Assembly (NCBI GenBank): GCA_964511185.1
Contig: CAZEDU010000153.1
Location: 1-10,656, forward strand
Source of the DNA: CAZEDU01 sp964511185
GTDB lineage: Bacteria > Myxococcota > Myxococcia > Myxococcales > Myxococcaceae
Direction of reading: 5' to 3'
DNA: 10,656 nucleotides
Below the pieces are notes generated by a model, which saw only the letters and a list, made by a program, of their open reading frames with translations, did no database searches and was not told where the DNA came from. Made by a program: the position numbers and the translations under genes. The number at the start of each line of letters is the position of its first letter. The stretch's first letter is position 1. Shown here in pieces: positions 1 through 6,373 of the stretch.

Positions 1-1
1 G

Positions 2-1114
2 TTCAAGTCGAAGCTGCTCATCCTCGACAACGTCGACATGGAGTCGGCGTACCACGGTCCGGGCGACGGCCATCAGACCGGCATGGCCCACCTGCTCACC
101 GGCACCGAGCTGACCAGCGAGCCGCTCTTCCAGCTCGGCGGCAGCACCGAGAAGGCCGGGTGGGCGGGCGGCGTCAGCGTCGACCAATACCTGGCCAAGA
201 AGATCGGCCAGAGCTCGCCGCTGGCGTCGTACCAGTTCGGCGTGCGCGTGAACGGCAACACCGTGTGGCACCGCATGAGCTACGCGGCGGCCAGCCAGCC
301 GCTCCCGCCCCAGAACAACCCGCAGCAGGCGTTCAACGACCTCTTCAACCGGCCCGTGCTGGACGCGCAGCAGGCCGCGCAGCTCGCCGCCAAGCGCCAG
401 ACGATTCTCGACGCGGTGAAGGACGACTACGTCCAGCTCAACAAGCGACTGGGCGTCGAGGATCGAAAGAAGCTCGACGCCCACCTCACCTCGGTGCGCG
501 AGCTCGAGCTGCGCATCAAGGCGGTGAGCAACACCAGCACCTGCGCCGTCCCCAACGCGCCCGGCACGCTGGCCCACATGGACAGCGCGAACTACCTGAA
601 GGTCGGCGAGCTGCAGATGGACCTGCTCGCGATGGCGCTCGCCTGCAACTTGACGCGCGTCGCCAGCATCATGTGGTCGAACTCGGTGAGCCAGCAGACT
701 TTCATGCCGTGGCTGGGCTTCAACGACACGCACCACGATCTGTCGCACATCGACGATCAGGGCGTGGCGCAGGAGAAGATCACCCAAATCAACACCTGGT
801 ACGCGCAGCGCTTCGCCTATCTGCTCGGCAAGCTCGACGCGATTCGGGAAGGCGACAAGACGCTGCTCGACAACACGGTGGTGTTTTGGGGCAACGAGCT
901 GGGGCAGGGGCGCGCGCACGACCGCCGCGACGTGCCGTTCGTGCTCGCGGGCAGCTGCGGCGGGTACTACCGCACCGGCCGCTACCTGAGCTACGCGCCT
1001 CCGCGCCCCTGGCACAACGACCTGCTCGTCTCGTTCTTGACCGCGATGGGGCTGCCCGACACGACCTTCGGCAACCCGGCGTACTGCAAGGGCCCGTTCC
1101 CGCGCCTCACTTAG
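2..1114 (+). CDS. DUF1552 domain protein, 5'-truncated by window edge
   Basis: The reading frame is already open at base 2, so only the last ~370 residues are present; the true start, and probably a twin-arginine or Sec signal peptide, lies outside the window. The visible part resembles DUF1552 proteins, a family of uncharacterised secreted proteins common in Myxococcota and Planctomycetes. Family-like segments are LLILDNVDM at the left edge, HGPGDGHQTGMAHLLTG, SVDQYLAKKIG, a central helical stretch with LTSVRELELRIKAV, and the C-terminal VVFWGNELGQGRAHDRRDVPFVLAG. The HH/D/N-rich blocks recall DUF1501/sulfatase-like folds, but I cannot assign a reaction. In many genomes such genes sit beside DUF1592/DUF1588 cytochrome-type genes; the upstream neighbour is not visible here. 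The stop codon (1112-1114) lies within the 3' end of the convergent small membrane gene, an 8-bp tail-to-tail overlap. Confidence 0.85.
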   Translation, partial: FKSKLLILDNVDMESAYHGPGDGHQTGMAHLLTGTELTSEPLFQLGGSTEKAGWAGGVSVDQYLAKKIGQSSPLASYQFGVRVNGNTVWHRMSYAAASQPLPPQNNPQQAFNDLFNRPVLDAQQAAQLAAKRQTILDAVKDDYVQLNKRLGVEDRKKLDAHLTSVRELELRIKAVSNTSTCAVPNAPGTLAHMDSANYLKVGELQMDLLAMALACNLTRVASIMWSNSVSQQTFMPWLGFNDTHHDLSHIDDQGVAQEKITQINTWYAQRFAYLLGKLDAIREGDKTLLDNTVVFWGNELGQGRAHDRRDVPFVLAGSCGGYYRTGRYLSYAPPRPWHNDLLVSFLTAMGLPDTTFGNPAYCKGPFPRLT

Positions 1115-1370
1115 CGAGCGACTGAAGCAGGTGGACCAGCGGCCCGACCGGGGTGGCGAGCCACAGCGCGGCGGTGGCGGCGACGAAGTACGCCCCGTGC
1201 ACGACCGGCCGCGCGCGCAGCACGTCGAGCCACTCCCTGGCCAAGGAAGGCCGCCGCGCGAGTGAGCGCTCGACGATGAGCGACTCGAGCTGGGCCTGCC
1301 GGTGCGGCGCCAGCGCGAGGCCGTCGAAGGCGCGTGTCAGCTTCACGTCGTCGTCGTGCTCAGGCTGCAT
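1107..1370 (-). CDS. Small single-pass membrane protein, possible sigma-factor partner
   Basis: An 87-residue protein that I do not recognise by family. Residues 1-57 are charged and predicted cytoplasmic, starting MQPEHDDDVKLTRAF and rich in Arg, Glu and Leu. Residues ~58-83 form one hydrophobic segment (AYFVAATAALWLATPVGPLV), followed by a short tail. Its ATG lies inside the last codons of the sigma-factor gene (11-bp overlap, 1360-1370), so translational coupling is likely. Membrane anti-sigma factors often follow their ECF gene in this way, with a short cytoplasmic N-terminal domain and one membrane helix. However, there is no HxxxCxxC zinc-binding motif and no cysteine at all, so an anti-sigma role is inferred from position and topology only. 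The 3' end overlaps the DUF1552 gene by 8 bp on the opposite strand. Confidence 0.7.
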   Translation of the reverse strand: MQPEHDDDVKLTRAFDGLALAPHRQAQLESLIVERSLARRPSLAREWLDVLRARPVVHGAYFVAATAALWLATPVGPLVHLLQSLAK

Positions 1371-1968
1371 CGAAGGCCCTCCACTCGGGCAGCAGGGCGA
1401 GCAGCTTCTGCCGCTGCCGCTCGCAGATCTTCCGGACGTTCGCGGCGCTGGTGCCCACGATGAGCGAGATCTCGCTCGCGTTCAGCTCGGCGCCGTAGCG
1501 CAGCGAGACGATCTCCCGCTCGCGCTCGGGGAGCGTCTGCAGCGCGCGGGTGAGCGCCGCGCCCATCGCCTTGCGCTCCTGCGCGGCGTCGAGCGCGTCG
1601 TCGCTCGCGGCGTCCGCGTGGGCCGGCCCGAGCGGCTCTTGCCGCTGCGCGTGTCGGCGCTTCTTCTTCGCCCCGTTCAGGGCGATCGGCAGCAGCCAGC
1701 TCCGGAAGCGCGCGCCCTCCCGCGGCGCGTATTGGGTGAGCCGGGTGAAGGCGCGAACGAAGGTGTCCTGCACGATGTCCTCCGCGTCGGCGTCGCTCGC
1801 GCACAGCCCGCGGATGGCGCGAAAGACGAACCGCACGTGCGCGGCGTAGAGCTTTCGCATCGCCGCGCCGCTGCCCTGGCGCGCCTCGTGGACGAGCCGC
1901 TGGATCTCCGGCTCGTCCAGCGGCGTCGCGTCGTCTGCTCCGAGGAAGGTGGCGAAGTAGACGAACAT
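1360..1968 (-). CDS. Sigma-70 family (ECF-type) RNA polymerase sigma factor
   Basis: A 202-residue protein with the two-domain layout of ECF sigma factors. Region 2 spans ~37-106, with the core-binding and -10 recognition helices around DAEDIVQDTFVRAFTRL and FRSWLLPIALN. A basic/acidic linker follows (KKKRRHAQRQ, then an Ala/Asp-rich stretch). Region 4 spans ~137-190, with LPEREREIVSLRYG and a helix-turn-helix around NASEISLIVGTSAANVRK, which would read the -35 element. It should redirect RNA polymerase to a dedicated promoter set. The ATG (rc of 1966-1968) lies one base after the stop of the upstream membrane-protein gene (TGA-C-ATG), so it is almost certainly in that operon and coupled to it. 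The overlapping downstream small membrane gene is the obvious candidate regulator. The ECF subgroup cannot be assigned by eye. Confidence 0.92.
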   Translation of the reverse strand: MFVYFATFLGADDATPLDEPEIQRLVHEARQGSGAAMRKLYAAHVRFVFRAIRGLCASDADAEDIVQDTFVRAFTRLTQYAPREGARFRSWLLPIALNGAKKKRRHAQRQEPLGPAHADAASDDALDAAQERKAMGAALTRALQTLPEREREIVSLRYGAELNASEISLIVGTSAANVRKICERQRQKLLALLPEWRAFDAA

Positions 1969-1969
1969 G

Positions 1970-2791
1970 TCAGCGCGCGTGCCGCGGGCTCTGGAGGAAG
2001 GCCAGCGTCCAGACGGTGGAGTGGAACGCGCCGATGGCCCCGGTCAGCGGCAGGAGGAACGGCGCCGCGACGGCGAGGCCGCCAACGACGGCGGGGACGA
2101 GCCCGACGACGGGGTAGAGGACGAAGCCGAGGAGGAGCGCGGGGGCGGCGAGGCCGAGACCGATGAGCGAGCCCGCCATCCGACCGAGCCACGCGACCAG
2201 CATCACGCGGATGGAATCGAGCAGCCGGCCGTGAAGGTAGTCATAGGCCGCCCGAAGCGCCTCGCGCGCCGTCATGCGCTCGAGCACGGCGAACCGCAGC
2301 GCGTACTCCTGAAGGCAGAAGAGGGTGATCAGCCAAGGGACGAGCAAGAGCACCAGGGGCGCAGAGAGCACCATCGTCCACTTCGGGAGCAGCTCCAGCA
2401 GCGACGCCGCGATCGGCGCGCCCAGCACGAGCACGCCCGCGACCACCGCGCAGCCGATCAGCAGAGTGACCTTGACCACGCGCCACACGTGCGGCCACCC
2501 CGCGCGCAGCCCCTGCCGGAGACCGATGGGCTCGCCGCGCTCCCGCTGCTGCACCGAGGTGATGAGCGCCGCGCCACACCAGGCGGCCAGGACGAAGTAG
2601 ACGGCGATGGCCACGAGGCCGCCGGCGATGAAGAGCCCCCAGAGCGAGACCGGCCAAGGGTTGCTCGTGCCGGGCGCGCCCGTCTGAAGATTGAAGCTGA
2701 GCGAGCCGGCGACGAACAGGCCGAACACCCAGAGTGACTTCTGCGCCCAGATGAGGCGGAGCGCGCGCCGTGCGAGTTCGATGGAGTTCAT
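1970..2791 (-). CDS. Polytopic membrane protein, first gene of sigma operon
   Basis: A 273-residue, very hydrophobic protein with about six membrane segments, roughly at 19-34, 49-79, 104-129, 140-162, 195-228 and 228-255. The N-terminal pattern, a short amphipathic helix then WAQKSLWVFGLFVAG, is shared by uncharacterised DUF4013-like and glycerophosphodiester-phosphodiesterase membrane-domain proteins. The cytoplasmic loop RMTAREALRAAYDYLHGR also recalls that group. I see no catalytic signature. It is the promoter-proximal gene of the operon, and its stop is one base from the sigma-factor ATG, so a role in sensing or in membrane control of that sigma factor is possible but inferred. The ATG (rc of 2789-2791) has no strong Shine-Dalgarno close by; the nearest GGAGG is about 35 nt upstream inside a predicted hairpin. 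Confidence 0.85.
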   Translation of the reverse strand: MNSIELARRALRLIWAQKSLWVFGLFVAGSLSFNLQTGAPGTSNPWPVSLWGLFIAGGLVAIAVYFVLAAWCGAALITSVQQRERGEPIGLRQGLRAGWPHVWRVVKVTLLIGCAVVAGVLVLGAPIAASLLELLPKWTMVLSAPLVLLLVPWLITLFCLQEYALRFAVLERMTAREALRAAYDYLHGRLLDSIRVMLVAWLGRMAGSLIGLGLAAPALLLGFVLYPVVGLVPAVVGGLAVAAPFLLPLTGAIGAFHSTVWTLAFLQSPRHAR

Positions 2792-2807
2792 GCCGAGTCA
2801 ATCCACG

Positions 2808-2837
2808 GGCGGCGGCGGGTGTGACACCTCCGCCGCC
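2808..2837 (-). promoter_or_regulatory. GC-rich hairpin in leader of the sigma operon
   Basis: GGCGGCGG (2808-2815) pairs perfectly with CCGCCGCC (2830-2837), and GGTG (2818-2821) pairs with CACC (2825-2828) above a 2-nt/1-nt internal loop. The structure lies 17 bp upstream of the membrane-protein ATG, between that gene and its likely promoter. On the minus strand it contains GGAGGTG, so a Shine-Dalgarno-like sequence would be sequestered. Neither strand has a T-tract immediately after the stem, so it does not look like an intrinsic terminator. A regulatory role is inferred. Confidence 0.4.
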
Positions 2838-2859
2838 GAAAAAGCGTAAGTCATCGAAA

Positions 2860-2876
2860 CGTCGAATGGTTCGACG
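2860..2876. promoter_or_regulatory. Operator-like perfect inverted repeat in divergent intergenic region
   Basis: CGTCGAA (2860-2866), a 3-bp TGG spacer, then TTCGACG (2870-2876) form a perfect 7-bp-arm dyad. The 17-bp size suits a dimeric regulator. It lies between two divergently transcribed genes, 69 bp upstream of the membrane-protein ATG and about 210 bp upstream of the collagen-like gene. The intergenic region 2792-3084 holds no convincing gene. Besides this dyad and the GC hairpin it contains GCGAGC-GGAT-GCTCGC (2919-2934) and TGCGAGC...GCTCGCA (3025-3031 with 3050-3056). No clear sigma-70 or ECF promoter could be fixed by eye. Confidence 0.4.
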
Positions 2877-3071
2877 GGGTGGAGATTTTCCTCCCGCGCG
2901 CGACGAAGCGGAGTGTCGGCGAGCGGATGCTCGCGATTCAGCCGCGGGCCAAAGTTGCAGCGGACCCCGAAGAACGCCCGCGCCCACGCACCGCGGCCTT
3001 CGCGCCCGCACATTGCCGAACGCGTGCGAGCTTCTTCACACTGCTGCTCGCTCGCATCGTCGAGTGCGGGC

Positions 3072-3076
3072 AGGAG
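3072..3076 (+). promoter_or_regulatory. Ribosome-binding site deciding the collagen-like gene start
   Basis: AGGAG lies 8 nt before the ATG at 3085. This selects that ATG over the more distant in-frame ATG at 2770, from which the encoded residues are Arg/Ala/Pro-rich low-complexity sequence with no domain. Starting at 3085 also places a clean signal peptide at the N-terminus. Confidence 0.75.
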
Positions 3077-3084
3077 TCGTCGCA

Positions 3085-3927
3085 ATGAAGGGGACAGTGA
3101 AGTGGCTCGCGGTGGCCTTGGCGCTCGTCGGTGGATCGGCCTTCGCGCACAACAACAAGAGCAGCGATCCCATCATCACCAACGTGGAGGTCGATTACGG
3201 CAAGAAGTTGTTGTTCATCTACGGCAAGGCGCTCGCCGGTAAGGACAAGCCGCGCGTCCAGCTCGCGGAGGTCGATCTCGCGATCGTCAACGCGAAGCCC
3301 GACGTCGTCACCGTCAAGCTCCCCAGCGCGTTCCTGGGCGCGCCGGGCGGTTTTCTGCTGAAGCTCACGCGCAAACACGGCGCGAAGGACACGTTCGATC
3401 TGGCGCTCGACTCCCGCCCGTCGTCAGGCGGCGCCGGGACGCAAGGGCCTCCCGGCCCAGCCGGTCCGCAAGGCGTCGCCGGTCCCGTCGGACCGCCGGG
3501 CCCCGCGGGTGCCCCTGGTGCGCAGGGCCCACAAGGCGAGCGTGGCCCCGAAGGCCCGCGTGGGCTCACCGGCTTGACGGGGCCGCAAGGCCCTCAAGGT
3601 CCTCCAGGCGCGCAGGGAGTGCCGGGCCCCAAAGGCGACACGGGCCCTCGGGGTCCCACGGGACCGGCCGGCCCCGCAGGGCCAGAAGGCCCCATGGGGC
3701 CCCCGGGGCCGGTGGGGTCGGTGACAGGTGGCGTCGCCATCTACGGCTGTCACGCCACTGGCGCGCTCTCCCTCCTGCCCTTCTGCCAGACGACCGTCTG
3801 CGGCGCGGATCCGCTCGGCAACGTCTACTACCAGCAGTGCGACGGCTCGTGCCCCAAGACGTGGGACACGCTGGTTCCCCTGCGTTGCCCCGGGCAGGTG
3901 ATTGGGCATTTGCTGGCGCCGCCGTAA
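3085..3927 (+). CDS. Secreted collagen-like repeat protein with TIG-like N-terminal domain
   Basis: A 280-residue exported protein in three parts. Residues 1-22 form a Sec signal peptide: MKGTVKW, a hydrophobic core, and an AFA cleavage site before HNNKSS. Residues ~29-108 look like an IPT/TIG-type beta-sandwich: PIITNVEVDYGKKLLFIYG, then alternating hydrophobic strands ending in GGFLLKLTRKHGAKDTFDLAL. Residues 118-213 (bases 3436-3723) are 32 uninterrupted Gly-X-Y triplets, Pro- and Gln-rich, able to form a collagen triple helix and so likely to trimerise. The C-terminal ~67 residues contain six cysteines (in YGC, FC, VC, QQC, SC, RC), suggesting a disulphide-stabilised cap outside the cytoplasm. 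There is no membrane anchor or lipobox. It is transcribed alone and ends at a strong terminator. Function is probably surface or matrix structure, inferred from the architecture. Confidence 0.88.
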   Translation: MKGTVKWLAVALALVGGSAFAHNNKSSDPIITNVEVDYGKKLLFIYGKALAGKDKPRVQLAEVDLAIVNAKPDVVTVKLPSAFLGAPGGFLLKLTRKHGAKDTFDLALDSRPSSGGAGTQGPPGPAGPQGVAGPVGPPGPAGAPGAQGPQGERGPEGPRGLTGLTGPQGPQGPPGAQGVPGPKGDTGPRGPTGPAGPAGPEGPMGPPGPVGSVTGGVAIYGCHATGALSLLPFCQTTVCGADPLGNVYYQQCDGSCPKTWDTLVPLRCPGQVIGHLLAPP

Positions 3928-3973
3928 ACTGGTGCCGAGGATGTCTCTCGACGCGCCCCCCTTGACGCGTCAG

Positions 3974-4014
3974 CCCCGCTGACAGCTCCACGAGCTGCAG
4001 CGGGGTTTTTCTTT
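3974..4014 (+). terminator. Rho-independent terminator of the collagen-like gene
   Basis: CCCCGCTG (3974-3981) pairs with CAGCGGGG (3998-4005). After a single bulged A the stem continues with CAGCTC (3983-3988) and GAGCTG (3992-3997), closing a CAC loop, for 14 bp in total. TTTTTCTTT (4006-4014) follows directly. The strong stem and U-tract are oriented for the plus strand, 47 bp after the stop at 3927. The T-tract ends on the stop codon of the convergent histidine kinase gene. On the minus strand the stem is not followed by a T-run, so it probably serves one direction only. Confidence 0.9.
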
Positions 4015-5117
4015 CAGGGGCGCGGCGACGGCGAGGTCGCCTTCGCCGGGAGCTCGAGCACGAACACGCAGCCGGTGTCCGGAAGGTTGTGAACCCGCAG
4101 CGAGCCATTGTGCGCTTCGGTCGCCTGCTTGGCGATCGCGAGCCCCAGCCCGAAGCCCGAACGGTCCTGCCCCATCTGCACGAAAGGGTTGAACAGCTTC
4201 TCGATCTGGCCCTCTTGTAGGCCGCCGCACTCGTCCTTCACCTCGATGACGACGCTCGGCCCCGACGACTTGCTGGTGACCGTGATGGTGCCGCCTTCCG
4301 GCGTGAACTTCACCGCGTTTCGCACCAGGTTGAAGAGGGTGGAGTAGAGCAGCTTTCGATCGGCCTCGAGCTCCAGGTCGGGCGTGGCGTTCAGCTCGAA
4401 CGTGAGCGTCTTGAGCTCCGCCTCCGCGGCGAGCTCGTCGAGCAGCTCGCGCAGGAACGGGGTCAGGTCGATGTGCTCGATGTGGAGCTCGGCGGCGGAC
4501 TTCAACTTCAGCTCGAGCAGCGAACGATCGATCAGCTCGCTCATGCGCCAGAGGCTCCGCTCCAGGGTCTGGGTCGAGCGGTTCTTCGGCACCTCCCCGC
4601 GCAGGCGCAGCAGCATCAGCGACAGTCGCGCGGACGAGAGCGGGTTGCGCAGCTCGTGAGCGAGGAACCCGAGGTGCCGCGCCGTCTGCACCCGCATCGC
4701 TTGATCGCGCTCGATGGCGTATTGCCCGACCGCGTCGGCCACCGCGCTCAACAGCACGCGCGAGAGCGTCCGGTGCTCGTCCATGACGATGGCGATCGCG
4801 TTCTCCTCGGCCACGGCGAACAGCACGTCGCGCAAGATGGCGTACTCGCGGACGACGGCGGCCACGTCGAACCCCATCTGAAAGCGTTGAGTGCCGTGCT
4901 CCACGGCGGTGGCGCTCTTGGGCTGCGGATCGTTCGCGGTCTGGATGTGTTCCTGCGAGCGCAGCGCCGACGTCAGCTCATCGAGGAACTTGGGCAAGCT
5001 GTCGATGATCTGCGCGTTGGGGAGCGCTTCCGCGGGGATGCTTGCGTTCAGGTCGTTGCGCCAACGCAGCACGATCTCGTTCTTACGCCCCTCAATGACG
5101 TCGGCGAGGCGGCTCAT
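4014..5117 (-). CDS. Cytoplasmic sensor histidine kinase with RsbRD-like N-terminal domain
   Basis: A 367-residue protein with no membrane segment. Residues ~1-135 are all-helical, with IEGRKNEIVLRWRNDL and FDVAAVVREYAILRDVL, resembling the RsbRD N-terminal (RsbT co-antagonist) domain found on soluble bacterial kinases. The dimerisation/phosphoacceptor H-box is FLAHELRNPLSSARL, with His154 the expected phosphorylation site. The HATPase domain follows: N-box NLVRNAVKFTPEGG (Asn267), G1 box DECGGL at 295-300, and G2 box GFGLGLAIAK at 321-330. In the G1 box Cys297 replaces the first glycine of the usual DxGxG. The kinase should autophosphorylate His154 and pass phosphate to a receiver protein; no cognate regulator is adjacent. 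The ATG has only a weak, very close GG as ribosome-binding site. It diverges from the TonB-like gene across 108 bp in which I see no clear promoter. Confidence 0.93.
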   Translation of the reverse strand: MSRLADVIEGRKNEIVLRWRNDLNASIPAEALPNAQIIDSLPKFLDELTSALRSQEHIQTANDPQPKSATAVEHGTQRFQMGFDVAAVVREYAILRDVLFAVAEENAIAIVMDEHRTLSRVLLSAVADAVGQYAIERDQAMRVQTARHLGFLAHELRNPLSSARLSLMLLRLRGEVPKNRSTQTLERSLWRMSELIDRSLLELKLKSAAELHIEHIDLTPFLRELLDELAAEAELKTLTFELNATPDLELEADRKLLYSTLFNLVRNAVKFTPEGGTITVTSKSSGPSVVIEVKDECGGLQEGQIEKLFNPFVQMGQDRSGFGLGLAIAKQATEAHNGSLRVHNLPDTGCVFVLELPAKATSPSPRP

Positions 5118-5225
5118 GGCCTTTAGGTGCGCATCGGGGGGAGCCCGGACAAGCCAAGGGGCAGCCGCCTGTCCACGGCGGAACCTTGAAGCGCCCGAGC
5201 CAGCAGCCGATTAACGTTCGCGCCG

Positions 5226-6350
5226 GTGGGCGACCTCAGGCTCTGGAGACGTCGTGGCTTCGCGCTCGCGGTCAGCCTGGGGCTGCATGCGGTGCTCTTC
5301 GGCCACCTGCTGCGAGCCCCTTCTCGCCCGCCGCCTCAGAGGACAGCGCCGGTCGAGGTGACCCTCATCGAGATCCCTCCAGCGCCGGCCGCCCCTTCGC
5401 CGGCCAGCCCTCCCGAGCCGCCGGCGTCGCGGAGACCCTCCCAGGCACCGCCGCCATCGAAGGCCGCGCCCACTGCGCCGCCCGTCACCGAAGCGCCGGT
5501 CGCGGACGCGCCGCGCGCCGCTGCCGACGTGCCCACCGCCGATCTGCCAGCGGGGACGCGGGGCGGTTTGCCGGTGCCCTCGTACGAGAAGCTGCCGATG
5601 GATTTACCCGAGCCGTCGGAGGCGGCGCCGAGCGGGCCCCAGGCGCCGAAGGTCGAGCAGGATCTCGTGGGCTCGATCGTTCGAGACAGCATCTCGCGCG
5701 GCAAGGTCGACCGGGGGCTGGTGCACCCGTATTACTCGGACCTCGGCAAGGCGCTGCTCAAGAACTGGGACGCGGACCGCGCCGTCTCGCGAAAGGGGCT
5801 CAAGGGGTTCGGCGAGCAGTTCGTCGAGAACTCGCAGGCGTGGAATAAGATCTGGTTGGAGCGCGCGTCGACGTTCGGCCGCAGCGGCTCTCCTTTGGAA
5901 GACGACGCGAGCGACGTGCCGACGCGCGGGCCGCCGCCGTCGGCGGACCCCACGCGGGGGCCGGTGTCGCTGCAGCAGCGGCAGGCGATGCGCCGTCAGA
6001 TGCGCGAGCAGTTCAAGAGCACGCGCCGCGCGACGCTGCGGGTGGTTCAGGATCGAGAGGGCGCGCTCTTGTCGGTCGAGCTGGTGTCGCCGTCCAACGA
6101 CGCGCAGGTGGATCGCGAGGCGGTGGCCGACGTGCGCAAGGCCGCCAGCCAGCTGCCGCCGCCTCCGCCCGAGGTGCTCGGCAGCCGTGAGCGGATCATC
6201 AGCCTGTGGCAGTTCGAGCTGGTCATCTCCATCAACCCGCCGGTGCCGACCTTCAGCTTCGAGTTCGACGAGGCCTTGCAGTTCATCGACCCGCGCTTGC
6301 CGCTCGATCGCCGCATCTACAAGCGCGTCCGCCTGCTCGCCGCCGAATAA
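5226..6350 (+). CDS. TonB-like energy-transducer family protein
   Basis: A 374-residue protein with the general TonB plan. A short cytoplasmic basic start (LRLWRRR) precedes one membrane helix at ~11-29. That helix contains the S-x3-H pattern (Ser17, His21) known from TonB N-termini. A long Pro/Ala-rich periplasmic spacer spans ~31-145. A helical middle region follows (~145-215, with HPYYSDLGKALLKNWDAD). The C-terminal domain at ~268-335 has the TonB-type strand-helix pattern (ATLRVVQDREGALLSVELVSPSN, then AVADVRKAA). It ends with ~38 extra residues (NPPVPTFSFEFDEALQF...), longer than classical TonB. Family members couple inner-membrane proton motive force to outer-membrane receptors. ExbB, ExbD and a TonB-dependent receptor are not in the window, so the partner is unknown. 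The start is GTG at 5226, the first credible start before the helix, with a weak ribosome-binding site. Confidence 0.85.
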   Translation: MGDLRLWRRRGFALAVSLGLHAVLFGHLLRAPSRPPPQRTAPVEVTLIEIPPAPAAPSPASPPEPPASRRPSQAPPPSKAAPTAPPVTEAPVADAPRAAADVPTADLPAGTRGGLPVPSYEKLPMDLPEPSEAAPSGPQAPKVEQDLVGSIVRDSISRGKVDRGLVHPYYSDLGKALLKNWDADRAVSRKGLKGFGEQFVENSQAWNKIWLERASTFGRSGSPLEDDASDVPTRGPPPSADPTRGPVSLQQRQAMRRQMREQFKSTRRATLRVVQDREGALLSVELVSPSNDAQVDREAVADVRKAASQLPPPPPEVLGSRERIISLWQFELVISINPPVPTFSFEFDEALQFIDPRLPLDRRIYKRVRLLAAE

Positions 6351-6353
6351 CCC

Positions 6354-6366
6354 GGGGACAGTCCCC
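6354..6366. repeat. GGGGAC-A-GTCCCC palindrome between convergent genes
   Basis: A perfect 6-bp-arm palindrome around a single A, in the 23-bp gap between the convergent TonB-like and lipoprotein stop codons. In RNA it could form a GGGGA/UCCCC hairpin with a CAG loop. There is no T-tract on either side, so a terminator role is uncertain. The position and shape also fit a single copy of an REP-like intergenic repeat. No second full copy occurs in this window. Confidence 0.45.
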
Positions 6367-6373
6367 CAATCCA

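Noticed and set aside
1153..2737. Plus-strand frames opposite the sigma operon.
   Set aside because: Their composition is low-complexity (Arg, Glu, Ala, Gly), typical of antisense shadows, while the minus strand encodes a clear sigma factor and membrane proteins.
2770..3084. An in-frame ATG at 2770 would extend the collagen-like protein by 105 residues.
   Set aside because: The extension is Arg/Ala/Pro-rich without domain character, overlaps the divergent membrane gene, and would bury the signal peptide. AGGAG 8 nt before the ATG at 3085 fits much better.
3436..3723. A periodic GC-rich tract that could be taken for a tandem repeat or CRISPR array.
   Set aside because: The 9-bp periodicity comes from Gly-X-Y codons. 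Units vary in sequence, there are no spacers of constant length, and the frame is intact.
3963..3972. The TGACGCGTCA palindrome just before the terminator.
   Set aside because: A single 10-bp palindrome downstream of a stop codon is expected by chance at this GC content and is not in a promoter region.
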